Shown here in pieces: positions 10,224-23,700 of a stretch of 64,000 nt of DNA. The notes below the pieces were generated by a model. That model did no database searches. It worked only from the letters and a program-made list of their open reading frames with translations, and was not told where the DNA came from. Each line of letters starts with the position of its first letter. The first letter of the stretch is position 1. Made by a program: the position numbers and the translations under genes. This stretch comes from Sclerotinia nivalis (lineage: Eukaryota > Ascomycota > Leotiomycetes > Helotiales > Sclerotiniaceae): assembly GCA_029531795.1 (NCBI GenBank), contig JAPEIS010000011.1, positions 1,178,001 through 1,242,000 on the forward strand, in the 5' to 3' direction.

Positions 10224-13200
10224 ATGACTCCTACGCCCCCTTCCACTACGTCCTCAAGCGCCGGAGCTCAGTCTCCAGAAGGCCAATATCGGGTGGTAAG
10301 AAAGAGAAACAGGATTCCTCTCTCATGTGGGCCTTGCCGGCACAGGAAGTGAGTCATTCGCGTTCTATTCTGTCAGCACCTTGCCCCTATGGCACAATCA
10401 TACTAATATTTCTTACGGAATAGGTTGAAGTGTAACAGGTCGCATCCATGCGAAAATTGTACGAGGAGAGGTGACGCTTCCTCGTGCTCGTATGCTGCAC
10501 CGGGCACACGAAAGAAGAATCAAAGTCAAGGCTCAACCAGTCCTGATGATATGCAAAATCGTATTGACCGTTTAGAAGGTTTAGTCTTATCCTTGATGAC
10601 AAATGGTGCTTCATCTGCAGGTCCAGCAGCCGCTGCTGCTGCCATTCACCGTTCTCAGAGCGAAAGTGCCGGTTCATCTTATCCTCCTGATGTAGACCAA
10701 GACGACGATGATATGATCAAAGAAGAAGGTGATGAGGATAGCGATGTAGATGGTGTTGCTAACTCACTGGGTGTCATGAAGGTTGACCCCGATAAAGGAA
10801 AAACAACATATTTAGGAGATTCGCACTGGCATCTGGTCTTAAAAGATGTATGTTATAAATTCCAGTTCCTTCGTCGATACATGATATTGTCACAATGAAC
10901 GCTTTGGCTCAATACAAATCTGCAAGTTGTAAAGCAGCTTTTCGGACCAGATGTTTGAGAAGATGACTCTAGGCAATGGTCAATCTTGAGAGCCATTTTT
11001 GAACCTTCCATCTTTCATTCATATGTCTCAGATGTTATTAGGATTAGAAATCAATACTAATCAGTGGAAAAGATCGCAGAAGTCAAATCCTATTTCAGTA
11101 GTCATAAAAAAGAACTCGAAAAGAACTACGAAAAAATCAAATCTTCAAACCCGCCTGTCAGTGATGATCCTGCGTTTCTATTCGGTGCACATACGCCAGC
11201 TACAGACGATGAGCTTCGAAAGGCACTTCCTTCCAAATCCGAAGTTGATAAACTCATCACGAGGTCCGTCTATAGCCATTTTAGGGGAACGGACAGTTAA
11301 CTAATTGTTTACTAGATATCTCAACACATACGACCCGGCTATACACATTATACACGCTCCGACTTTCCATAAAGAACTGCAGGCCCATTGGCAAGATCCC
11401 TCGAAGACCTCGATAGTATGGCTAGGCCTCTTATATTCAATTCTCTGTTTAGCCATGCAGGCATACCAAAAGATTGGGGATGAACCACCGGAATGGAAAG
11501 GTAGAGAGCCCGCGTTTAGTTCTTCTCTTTTACTCGATTTTTCTTGTTCCAACTTCCTCTTATGGCGCTAACGTTTTTTCTAGGTCGTACTCTCGAGGTA
11601 GCTGGTGAATTCAGGCAGCGCACGGTCCAGTGTCTTGTCAATTCCGATTATACCAAGTCATCACTTTACACGGTTGAAACATTGATTCTATACGTACACG
11701 GTGAATATGCGAGCCGATGGGATTCTGAAGTGGGACTTTGGGTTATAATCGGCATGATCACTCGACTATCAATGCGGATGGGTTATCATCGAGATCCAAG
11801 CAACTTTGCAGGTATCTCTGTCTTCCATGGTGAGATGCGTCGTCGAATTTGGGGATTTGTGCGCGCCATGGACACAATGTTTTCCTTCCAGTTGGCCCTT
11901 CCAAGTATGATCCGTGATAGCGACTGTGATACAAAACCTCCTCGCAACATATTTGAGGATGAGTTCGGTCCGGATTCGAAAACATTACCACCCGCGAGAC
12001 CGAATACTGAGCCTACTCCTATATCTTACATGCTCGCCAAAATCAACATAACAAATGAACTGAACTGCATACTGGAGGAAATACAAAGTGTTAATCCCAA
12101 GGGCATTGCATATGATGATGTTCTCGCACGCGATAATAAATTGTGGGAATTGAAACGGAACCTTGCTCCCCACCTTAAACTCCGACCTATGGAAGAATGC
12201 ATGCATGATCCTGCGACGCTCTTGATGCATAGGTTCAATGTGGATATTCTTTGGCAGAAAACTATGTGTGTCCTTCATCGCAAGTACATTGCACGTGCGA
12301 GACAGAATTCTCGCTATGATCATTCCCGTCGAGCCTGTGTCAATGCTGCCATGGAAATCCTTCGCCATCAACACAAACTCCATCTCGAATCCAAACCTGG
12401 GGGACGATTGCGGTCAATGAGATGGGCGATTTCACCCCTTACCAAACACGATTACTTACTCGCTGCAATGATAGTCTGCTTAGAGCTCCATTATGGAACT
12501 ATTTGTCCGCCGGACAAACATTTCTGGAAAACAGAAGAACTTGCCGATATGCTCAAGGCTGTTGAAACCTCCCAAAGTATTTGGAGTGAGACGATGGAGG
12601 AATCGATGGAGGCATTTAAAGCATGCAAAACTTTGAATATTATTCTTGAGAAGATGAAGGCTTCTAGGGAACCAGCGGCTAATGCTTCTGCCACACCTAT
12701 GAGTACAGCCGACGCTTTCTCACAATTCGATGATGAAAACCTCAGACCCGAGCAATCAGCAGCTATGACTTTGGGTATGCTTTCTGGTGGTCTATCACCA
12801 AACTCAGCAGCTATGTTCAACAACGTGGGTCAAGCTTCAGCAGGATATACGAACATGGACCTAAATATGGGTGACTCAAGTGGAAGTGGTCTCACTCCGT
12901 TCGCACTCGATAATAATATTAACCCGTTTGCCACCATGAACGGCGGCGCATCCCCATTCTCCATGTTCGGCAACATCGGTAATGCTCCTGGAATGATGGA
13001 TCTACCGGCGAATGTTGACTGGGTAAGTTTACCTCCCGATATAACTCTTGTGTCCGAATCTTACGTTGGGGTGGAATGCTGATTGAGTTATAGGAACAAT
13101 GGGATCATTTTATAGGAAATTCAAATGTAATCGATCCATCATTTCAGTTCTACCCACCGAATCTAGAAACTTCACCACCGGGTGGGGACGGTCAAGGACA

Positions 13201-13264
13201 ACAACAGGACCCGTCGAATCCATTCGTATGTCCTTTTATGGGTGCAAATACTCCTGGTAGATGA
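10224..13264 (+). CDS. Zn2Cys6 fungal transcription factor, 844 aa, six exons
   Basis: Exons 10224-10348, 10424-10847, 11073-11263, 11316-11500, 11584-13022 and 13094-13264; all junctions keep frame. The Gal4-type zinc cluster has Cys35, 38, 45, 51, 54 and 63 (CGPCRHRKLKCNRSHPCENC), and the first intron interrupts it, a common position in this class. A short LxxL-type helix (MQNRIDRLEGLVLSL) follows as a probable dimerisation element, then an acidic stretch (DDDDMIKEEGDEDSD). The middle homology region of the fungal_trans type (YLNTYDPAIHIIHAPTF, LYSILCLAMQAYQ, GLWVIIGMITRLSMRMGYHR, RRRIWGFVRAMDTMFSFQL) covers about residues 235-500. The tail is Asn/Gly/Met/Pro-rich and probably an activation region. 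Expected to be a nuclear DNA-binding regulator; the target pathway cannot be told from sequence. The GTCCGT donor of intron 3 is weak, and intron 2 (225 nt) is long for this window. Confidence 0.92.
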
Positions 13265-16200
13265 ATGAACAATGTTCGAATAAAATGATTGTTAGAGTCG
13301 ATGATGGTTATACACGATTATGGAAGGGAGCAATTAGCGTTATCTTAAAATCCCACGTGGATTTGGACTACCCGGCATTTTTGCGGATCTAGGAGTTTTG
13401 ATGGGAAAACTCTCCACGAAATTTAAATTTTTTAAAAGGTGAATGTTTTTCTTTATATGCGTGGTGAATGGTTTATTGCGTTGTGATATATGAGTAGTAC
13501 CAGTTCGTTCCTCTTAACTTGTTCCTCGTCGATTCATCCCTAAGCAATTCGTCCTTTGGTAGTAAGTTCGTTTCTCCATCGAATCTTGTTTTTCTGTGAA
13601 ATGTTTTCGCTGGGGGGTGTGGGGGATTTAGTTCTAAGGGAGATATGGGGAAAAGATTATACTTTAATGGTTTGCGGAGATATGTTTGCTGTTTTTTTTT
13701 TCAATACGCCAACAACCATCAAAGATTTTTCCGATGACGTTTTCTCTGTCTATAGAACCGAACTTGACGAAGTACTTAGAAAGGAGCCCTTGCGCAGGAC
13801 CAATATTATCGCCTGTCAGACCACTGGAAGTCTTCTGCTCTTCCCATGATGTTATGGTTTGTATGGTTTGTACGTGAATCCGGTTGACCGTTTGCTGTAG
13901 GTTGCTTAATGATTTTTGGAAATGAGACGATAAACAAAATGGAGGGATAAGCGCGCCGAATAGAGATATGCTGGAAAGTGACAGTGTTTTAAATCGTAGA
14001 GGTAGTTGGAAGATCGGTATGTGGAGTGGATCTGCTGAATTTTCGGTGTGGTGGTAATAGGCTTTTGAGTAGGTAGGTAGGTATTTCATTTCTTATTTCG
14101 CGAAATGTGGTATATGGATATGTGTTAGTTGGAGATGCTTATTCTTTATTCTATGTGAGTATTATCTGGAATAAACGGTTGAAAGGCTTTAGAGCTCTTT
14201 TCGCGGCCACAAAAGTGATGACTTTACAAACAAAATAAGAATAACTGAAACCCCCAACAAAGCAATCAAGAACCTACTGATTTTTCACCAGGTATCTCCA
14301 TATTAGAATGTAGGAGAGACCCCGATGGACCAGGTCTATATATATGCGAATAATCCAACAACCATCGCTAGGTCGAGGGGATGTCGTAGTGCAGTGGCTT
14401 CGGGCCTACACATGGGCGCTTTGAGACTTCAGCAGTAGAGAAACGGACGTGGTTTCCCGGGGTCGGTCAGGCTTAGTCTCTGGTCGCACTTTTCTTTTGA
14501 TATTTTTTGGTTTATTTTTGAGGGTGGGTTTGGGAGAGGTGGGATGATTGGTTTTTGTGGTTGATTGGGGTTGTTTGGTTTGTTTTGATGGGTGGAGCAG
14601 AGGATGCGTGAAGCGAGTGAGGTTTAGGGGGAGTGAAGGCTCGCGGGACGTGGGGTTGTGAGGAGAGTGAATTGATGGGGAGATAAATGCACGATTGGTT
14701 CGGTATTGTTGTCGATGTTACTTATTTCTTATTAACATTACTCTAATTCGTAATGTCATTTCTTCATCATTTTACGAAGTATTTTTCCCCGTCGCTATCA
14801 AAATTCACTGACATACTCCAAAAAGTTGAGGTTTGCATTACAAATGTGAAGCTCTCACAAGTTAAAACTTACCACCGCTCCTTCCACTTCCCCTTTTTTC
14901 CATCTACTATGTATGGTATGTTGCCTAGTAGTAGGATCGTTGCCGCGTTTGGTAATATGTTTGGATATTGTTTGTTGTTTTATTCGTGTATTTATAATTG
15001 GATTGTGAGTTCTGTTGAAAATCAGGTGTGGAGAAAGATGGTTGATGGGGTTGGGGTAGATGATAGGCTTTTTGATAGGTGTGAGGCAAATGTAGGAATA
15101 TAAGATTTAGAGACTTATGAATTACATAGAGTTGGAAAAAAGACTCAATTGCAGTACATAATATCTTTTGTGAATACAGATATGTAGAGCATAACAGTGT
15201 GATTTATTGCTGGCACCAAGTTGCTGAGGGTTTTGGTATAGAAGGGAATAGGTTTAGAATATACTATTGTGTGAATGTAATGATATGAAGCTGCGGGTTT
15301 TCAGGCTGATGATTTCAGTAAGACTTGGTGCCATTACAAGTGATTATGCTGTCGGCATTGAAGTACTGACTATCAACGAATTCCCTCTCCCTACTTCAGA
15401 GCTTTTAAATCTTTAATCTCTGCTTCAACATTCTCGCTCACCCATCAATGGCCGTCTTCCCCGACTAGTAGACAACCAAGATTCGAAACCGTCAGATTAT
15501 GTTGCCTCAATAGGTCAGAACATTATGCAGTTAAACGTCCCATCACAGTGGGAATAAGCAGATCTTTTATGTAAACTCAGTAGGTTTCTTTTACAGTATT
15601 ATGAATGTGTAGTACTATTCTGATTTGCTTGAGCTCGTGCCGTCTGTTTCTATATGTGGATCGAGTATTTGATAATAGATGGGAGCATGTATGGATAATT
15701 GGTCTCGATCTAATCATCGCTGGCTACTTCTGAAAATCTCACCCAAAAAATATATAAAAAACGTGCACCCTCCCTTTCTCCTAAAATTAAACTTATCATA
15801 GCATAAGAGATTCGATAACTTAGATGATGGTAGGATAAAGTGTTTCTGCTCATGCTATGCCAGATTCCATGTTATGGTTTTCGAGCAATTTAACTCGCCG
15901 GAACTCCACTTCTGGTAGGGGGTTGGGTTGATTGTTGTTGCTTTTATTGTTGTCATTGGTAGAAAGTAATCATGGCTTGGAAGATTAGTTTCTTTTCTCG
16001 GCAATATCGATATATATAAAGTGAATCGATAAACTAGACACTAACAGAATGCGATTCCAACTATACAGAGCTGATATCCGCTTCTCATGGCCATCAAGCC
16101 ATCTCTCATCAAGAATACCTACTAGTAGATCCGTGGCCATCAATGGAACAAAATGGGGAACTAGAAGGGTTTCGTCTGAAAATGGTAGATGACTAACTTA

Positions 16201-18528
16201 TTTATATATACCCGAAAATAAAAACCAATATGATCCCCCTCAATCCCTCTCTCCAGAATCACCTTGCGTCTTTCTTCTTTTTCGTCGTCTCTAGATTACT
16301 TCAAGTACCACTTCATCGTGCCATGGATTTTGTATACGTAGACCCACATCAGGCTCTAAATCTCGATGACCAAGTATAAAACATTAGTTCTCTTCTGAGC
16401 TCAAACTCTTTAAGTTTATCATGGCGGGAAAAAAATCTATTCATCAAAGGATAGCGAACTTTTCTTTGTAGTGAATTGGATGATTATAAGTATCTCTGGT
16501 GTTTTTACATCGCAAAGTAACTGAATTTCGGCTTGGTGTATGAGTAGTCGGCTATCATTTATCCTGTTGAAGTTTATTACTGTCATAGTTCGATATAGGC
16601 ACAATATTACTATCACTACTCTCATCATGACATTATTCATTTTGGGAGTTTACCCCGGCATTTGACAGTATCAGCTAAGATATGGTCTCCGTTTGCAAGC
16701 CATTCCATATGAGTTACCGCTTTATGGTATATAACTTTTATGACCACGAAGAATTATACAAATTCTTATTCAAATTTCTGAAACTTCGAAATCTCAGCAT
16801 TAATGACTGACTGGGGCACAAGAACGGCTACTTCATACTTTCTTCGTGTATCTTCATTTAGTACTACATTACCTCCGAACTTTGTAACACCGTTGGGGTG
16901 TGTATAAATATCAGACTTTCTTCATTGTTGATCATTCTACCTTAGACAGAGAAAACCTCACGGTGTCAGATGGAAAGAGGTTTGAAAACGCAATTTGTAG
17001 ACACAGTGGAAGAGTGAACGAGCAAGGCTCAGAGACACTGTTGTTTTGAACTCTGGGTGGTTGTCACTTCATATACGTCCTGTGCTTTCACGCTATCATC
17101 GTACTTCACTAGAACCCTTGCTGTGGATTTTTCCACGTACAGCCACTGTCGAGAGGCCTTCCAAGCTGTCGATACGTAACTACAGTATAGATTTGGAACA
17201 GAGCAAGACCGTTTGACTCAGGCTACCCTCACAATTAACCAAATTTGTATAAGAGGCGTTGCGAAAGTCTGCACCATGGAAACGCATGTATCGCGCTTGA
17301 TCTCTGGATCGAGCTGCTCACTTCTTCTCCCGCATTCAAGTTGCAAGCTTTTTATAGGACTAACAAATCAATTCACAAGCTAGTTTACCTACCTAGTGTT
17401 CACTCGGACACAATATCCACCCTGATTACTTCAGTATATCCCCGTCATATCATAAGAAATCAGCTCAGACATCAGAACAATTGTCCATTTAGATCAGGTA
17501 TTAAAACACAGAACTACAACGTACTACCCTCTGAACGTACTCACCTTCAACCAACGAATAATTGCCCATTATAATTACAGGACTCCAAAGTCCAATCCAA
17601 AAACTCAAGAAGCATTTTGTTCCTAATATCTACTGTAAATCCCGTCGAGGAAACCCAAGGACAGCTTTCTTCAATCTTCAGTTCAAGGGGAAATACCCTC
17701 ATTCCCCCTTATCTTATATCTGTAAGTAAAATCCCTGAAGAGCTGGATTATTTCGCTAGAACCAAAAGCGATTCTGTCCATGATTTCTTACTGTCAACAT
17801 CGATCAACATCATCTCATGATCATGGTTATTACTACCATTTCATCATCTAACGTCACCTGTTTCTTATCGCTGTCATTCTTTCCTTTCCTTTACCCTCTT
17901 ACTCTCCTCCTGACCTCCATATCCCACCTGTTCCGGGCCATCAAAGTGACGACAGTTTCCGCCTTATTAGGGAGACCACATGCACACACTTCACTAGTAG
18001 CGGTATATGCATTTCGTGGAAACGGATATGGAGTGTAAGGACGTTCGATTGATGCTAGTATTTATGTCCGTTGAAACTCCATCTCCATCCCCCTCCCAGA
18101 CCCCTCTTTCAAAAGCCGCTCAGGCTTCGAAAAAGAATATTCCTTTCTCTAGCTAAGGATATTCTCACCCGATAGTTCCCTTTGTAAGATATGGAAATAT
18201 TTTAAATGAAGAAACGAGAAGCAAATCAAGGGAATATTGAACTATAATGAGAATGTAAAACCGCTCTCATGCCTTCGCACGACTCCACTTGGTGTATATT
18301 TAAGATTTATTTATCATTATCAGCCTATCTACCAGCTAGCCAAATAAACGAAGTCAAGTCAACGCCGCGACCAATCGTAAATAAATGTAATGCACGCGTG
18401 GACTCCATTTATTTTCGTTCCTCTACCATTCATTCGTACAATCAACAACGCTCGGGTATTTCAATATCTTCTTTCCTATTCATGTTGTCCGTCCCTGCCT
18501 CACTCTTATTCATTCAACTTCACCAATT
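13265..18528. other. 5.3-kb region without a supported gene
   Basis: The proximal part is presumably the 3' untranslated region of the regulator. The rest is AT-rich with scattered open frames (141 codons minus at 13664-14089, 116 codons plus at 14753-15103) lacking motifs, codon bias or introns. A GC-richer patch at about 14400-14680 has no RNA-gene signature that I can see. Non-coding RNA or orphan genes cannot be excluded. Confidence 0.45.
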
Positions 18529-20166
18529 CTAGTGCTCCAGTTCGTCCATAGGGATCTCCTCAATATCTTTTCCTACGATTCCTTCCGAGACCTTCCAAAT
18601 TTGAATTAGATTGTCTTCTGCTGCGCTACATACTACCCATGGTTCATTTTGGTTCCAGCTAAAGTCGGCAAGATGATTCGTGTGACCTCCGTGCATGAAT
18701 AATCTAGATAAAGTTAGAATCTTACCATTTTCAAGATCAAAAGGTAGAACTTACAATTCAGGTGGGCCATCCTCTTGGTCATCTGGCAATTGCTCCATAC
18801 CAACTCTGCTAAGATCCCAGAAAATGACCCTACGATCATAACTACCACTTCCCAATATCGCTTCTTCTGTTGGATGCCAAGCGAGAGAAGTGACAGCATC
18901 CATGTGACCTTCGAGGGTGTGAAGTTTTTCTTTCAGATTTCTCAAGTCCCAAAGACCAATGGTCTTATCTGCTGAGGCAGTAGCTAAGACAAATTCTGAT
19001 GCAGGGTTAAATGCCAGGGCATTGATGGCATCGGTGTGTCCTTGTCCTTTGCTAACTGATTTATCGGTATCTGGTTGTCTGATATCAAGGATTTGGAGGG
19101 TCAGGTCATCTGAGACTGTTCCAATGAGGGATTTGTGGAGAGGGTGATATTGGACATCGTTAACGATAGAAGTGTGGTGGGTGTAAACTTTACTCGATTT
19201 CAATTGGTGACCATTTGATTGTAAAGTATTGAGATCCCTATTAGCAAGTCAGTAGAACTCTAATTTCAAACCCTGATTTTGCATACCATAACCTGACGGT
19301 TTTGTCTTCGCTACCAGTCGCAAGTTCGCCAGCAACGTGTGGATTCCAGCCCAGACCAAAACCTTCCTTTTTATGTCCTACAAGCTCAACTTGTGGGCTA
19401 ACAACACCTTTAGGAAGACTGCTGTGCTTGGTACGATCGAAGATTAAAACTCTGCCATCAACGCACATAGTGGCTATGATGTTTGGGTTCTGTGGTTGGT
19501 ACCTGGCCTTATTAACCTCTCCTGGATGATCGATTTTCTGTTCGATGGTCATTTTGATTGCCGCCTGTTCCCCTGATGATGATTTTCCATAACCTCCAAT
19601 CTCCTCGCGATCCTCATCGTAATCAACATGATTTGGGGTGACGTTTTTTGGCAGCTCAACGTTTGCGATTTGTAGATAGTTCTGTGCGCCGTTCGAGGTA
19701 TGAGTACCAATAAGAAGTCTGTGGACTGAATAATTCTTTCCTGCTGGTCTGAATACCGTCAGTAAAGTTCATGACCGAAGTATGAATTGAGCTTACTCTT
19801 TAACATCAGGAAACCATTGAGTTGTCAAGGTGGGCCATTCTAGCGCAGTGCTGCGAGATTATCAGTTGATGTATAACTTTAAGAGTCGTGAAATCCGATA
19901 CCTCAGAATCATATCGTAAAGAAAAGGACTGTTCTTCTTCCATGTTTTGTACTCTGATCGCAGAATTTAGTTCAATTCCTCATTTCTCGGAGCGAGCATT
20001 AGTACCCTCGTTGATAATCTTTTGCTCCATATCTTCATTATCATCTACGGGTCGGCTCACTTTGTATCTATTAGCAAGTTTCTACATAATTGAAGCATAC
20101 ATAATGCGCTGCACCGCAGATGCAAAACTTACTGTTCATATCATGATCTTCTGATTGAGGAGCCAT
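18529..20166 (-). CDS. HAT2: Histone acetyltransferase type B subunit 2 (RbAp46/48-like WD40 protein), 437 aa
   Basis: Seven exons on the minus strand: 20166-20133, 20059-20006, 19953-19902, 19850-19797, 19748-19287, 19237-18755 and 18703-18529. The join gives 437 residues, normal for fungal Hat2. The N-terminus carries the RbAp48-type helix with INEEYKTWKKNSPFLYDMIL and ALEWPTLTTQWFPD, which binds histone H4 in this family, followed by WD40 repeats (TGSEDKTVRLWDLN, SADKTIGLWDLRNL, GSYDRRVIFWDLSRVG) with the acidic loop QLPDDQEDGPPELLFMHGGH typical of Hat2/Msi1. Role from the family: partner of Hat1 in acetylating newly made H4; paralogous Msi1-type proteins serve chromatin assembly, and the choice of Hat2 over Msi1 rests on overall resemblance. 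The second exon start uses an AAAG acceptor chosen for frame and is the least certain junction. It is transcribed divergently from XRN1, 551 bp away. Confidence 0.92.
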
Positions 20167-20717
20167 ACTGGCGATTATTTTCTGCTCCAAATTTATCGAA
20201 ATCTGGTGCAAAAGTCTCACTTTGTGGTCTCAAAATTGCTCAAGGTATTGAGAAACTTAAGTAGCTCTGTGAATATATTGCACTAAATTTGTATTTCGTG
20301 TCAAAAATGAAGCTCTGAAGCTAGGAAGACGCGCTCCAAAAGCGCGCAATGGGTGGGTCGCTTGTAGTTATGGGTCGGCCCCGGCGTCCGCTAGCGTCAA
20401 CTGTGACGTTAGTGTGAGTGGGAGAGCTTGTTGATGTCCTCGAGGGGAAGCCCATACCAAATTCCTTCCTTAATCTTTTGAAGAGATTATTTCTCAAGAG
20501 TTCAACACCTCCTCTAAGCCATCCGGGGCAGTCAGTACGAAAAGAAGGATCAGTCCTTTCACCCTACAAAGGTCCTGAACTTGTAGCATTTTCCGCTCCT
20601 CATTTTCACTTTGTGGTAAAAGCAAAGTGCGCCACTTCAACAATCACAAACTACAAATCGCAAACCTTTCTATACAATTAAAAATATCTCGCGCACCCTG
20701 CGCACCATTTCCACATT
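20167..20717. promoter_or_regulatory. Shared HAT2/XRN1 divergent promoter region
   Basis: 551 bp separate the two start codons. It contains a GC-rich centre (about 20325-20420) including the perfect inverted repeat CGCGCT-CCAAA-AGCGCG (20330-20346), a candidate protein-binding site. Start-proximal flanks are AT-rich. No TATA box is obvious, as is usual for housekeeping genes. Confidence 0.5.
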
Positions 20718-23700
20718 ATGGGTGTCCCAAAATTCTTCAGATGGATGAGTGAGAGGTATCCCTCGATCTCGCAGTTGATTGCGGAGAACAGAATACCAGA
20801 GTTCGACTGTCTGTATCTGGATATGAATGGTATCATTCATAATTGTACACACAAAGACTCCGATGATGCGACCTTTCGTATGACAGAGGAGCAGATGTTC
20901 ATTGCAATTTTTAATTACATTGAGCATCTTTATGGGAAGATTAAGCCAAAGCAGCTTTTCTTCATGGCTGTGGACGGAGTGGCTCCTCGCGCAAAGATGA
21001 ACCAACAACGAGCTCGAAGATTCAGAACGGCATTAGATGTCGAGAATGCAAGAGAAAAGGCAATTCGAGAAGGAAAGGAAATGCCAAAGGAGGAGGCGTT
21101 TGACAGTAATTCAATTACACCAGGTAAGTCTTTTGGAGAGATGATATTACACAAGCTAATCATTTTAGGCACGGAGTTTATGCAAAAGTTAACCCTTCAA
21201 CTGAAATATTTTATCGCAAAGAAGATCTCAGAGGATGTGGATTGGCAAGGAACCGAGATTGTTCTTTCGGGGCATGAGGTACCAGGAGAGGGGGAGCACA
21301 AAATTATGGAGTACATTCGCCTCAAGAAAGCGCAACCGGATTACGATCCTAACAGACGTCATTGTCTTTATGGTTTAGATGCAGACTTGATTATGTTGGG
21401 ATTGTTAAGTCATGACCCTCATTTTTGCCTTCTTCGTGAAGAGGTTACCTTTGGCAGACAGAGTAAAGCCAAGTCAAAGGAGTTGGAGCATCAAAATTTT
21501 TATTTGATGCATCTGTGCATCGTTAGAGAGTACTTAGAAATGGAGTTTCAGGAGTTAAAGGAGGATGGGATTTTAGGCTTTTCGTTCGATCTCGAGCGCG
21601 TTATTGATGATTTTATCCTTATGGCGTTCTTTGTCGGCAACGATTTTCTACCGTATCTTCCAAATTTACACATTAACGAAGGAGCGTTGGCGTTGATGTT
21701 CAAGGTATACAAAACCATTTTGTCCAAGTGTGGTGGATATATCAATGAGGGAGGAGTTATCAACATGAGCCGACTGGCAATCTTGCTTGATGAACTGTCT
21801 CACGTTGAGTACAGATTTTTTGAATCGGAGAGCTCAGACTCATCATGGTTCAAGGCTAAGCAGATGTCAAAGGAGGATGTCATGGTGAAAGGCAAGAATA
21901 AGGGCAAACTTGTCATGAGCACAGCACAGCAACAAATATGGAAACAAGTCAAATCCTATGTACAGAAGAGAGGAACAGAAGCATTAGATTTGTCCGAAAA
22001 GCTGCCCGCAGCGGATAGAAAATTCGCGCAGGATCTAGCAGAGAGTCTACATCTAGAATGGAAAATAGTTCAGAGTGATGATGGAGAACGTCACATGCAG
22101 CTTTCATTCCCTGCTAAGCTCGGTGCCAATGACGAGGAAGACGATGATGAAGATGAGGAGTCTCAGCTTGCAATCATGCGAATTGTTAAACAATACGACA
22201 AAGCAGAAGTTCTCGATATTACCAGAGAACAAGCACAAGCTGAGATGGATCGTAAATACGAAGAGAAGTTCCAAGAGTGGAAAGACAAATATTATGACGG
22301 CAAATTTGAATGGGATCGAAAGAACGAAACAGAGTTGACGAAGTTGTGCGAGAATTACGTCCAGGGTTTGCAGTGGGTTCTTTACTACTACTATCGTGGT
22401 GTCGTATCGTGGCCGTGGTATTACCAATATCACTATTCGCCGATGATTTCTGGTGAACATTACATCTATGGAATCTCTTATTGCTAAGCTAACAATATCG
22501 GCAGATGTCATAAAAGGACTGAAAGCAGATGTCAATTTCAAGCTTGGGCAGCCATTCCATCCATTTGAGCAACTTATGGGCGTGCTACCGGATCGTAGTA
22601 AGAAGATTGTGCCGACAGTATATCATGATCTCATGACGAATCCGGCTTCTCCTATCATTGATTTCTACCCCCGAGACTTCGAACTAGATATGAACGGAAA
22701 GAAGATGGAATGGGAAGCTGTAGTCAAGATTCCATTCATCGATGAAAAGCGATTATTAGATGCTATGGCTACGAAGAATGATTTGCTGAGCGATGCTGAG
22801 AAGGCTAGGAATGAGTTCGGAGTCTCTTTGAAGTTCACCTACGACCCAGATGTCGACTTTACTTACCCATCTTCGTTGGTGGGTATTTTCCCCGACATTG
22901 CCCATTGCCGCTGCATCGAAAACATTTTTGACCTGCCGACAATCGAGGGCCTGGACTTTTACCATGGTCTCATGGATGGAGCTAAGCTTGGATCTGCATC
23001 TCTAGCTGGATTCCCAAGTTTAAATTATCTCCCATACAATGCAACATTGGGTTTTCATGGGGTCAACGTTTTCCAATCAGACAGCCGTAATGAAAGTATG
23101 GTTGTCACAATCGAAGACTGTGAAGTTCGAACAAATGTCAAGACAGCACAACAGAAACTTGGTAAAAGAGTATTTGTTGGTTATCCTTTCTTACAGGAAG
23201 GTAAAGTTGTCAAAGTCTCCGATGAACTATTCGACTATCTGCCTTCCGAAGATGCCAGTGATCAACCTGTCACTAGAGCACACGGACCTCGTGAAATCGA
23301 TGACTTCCGCAAGAAAGCCGAAAGAATAGAAAGCACTTACAGCAAGCGTCTTGGTATAATCATTGGACCAGTGGAGTCCCTCACTCATGTGGAGATGCTG
23401 AAAGGTTTGAAAAAGATGGATGACGGTGCGACCATCAAAGAATATGCTGTTATTCCTGGCCAGGACACAGACTATGCTTCGCAAGTTGTGGTGGATGAAG
23501 TCATCAGTGAAGATCAGCGATTTTTGGAGAGAGCTGCTTTGCCTGTGGAGGAGGAGTTCCCTGTTGATGACAGAATATTCTTTCTCGGGGATTTCAACTA
23601 TGGCCGCCCAGGGCTGGTTGAAGGTCACGCAGATCACAAAATTCAAATCTGTGTGTCCACAACCAAAGGCAAAGAAGTAGAATTTGGCAGAAACATTGTT

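Noticed and set aside
13664..14089. Minus-strand open frame of 141 codons downstream of the Zn2Cys6 gene
   Set aside because: Lies in the probable 3' untranslated region, has no recognisable features and no support from neighbouring sequence.
14753..15103. Plus-strand ATG frame of 116 codons with hydrophobic stretches
   Set aside because: Hydrophobicity follows from T-rich composition; no signal-peptide pattern, introns or family resemblance.
18391..18400. CACGCGTG containing an MCB-like core
   Set aside because: Located downstream of the HAT2 stop codon, far from any start codon, so there is no reason to call it a cell-cycle element.
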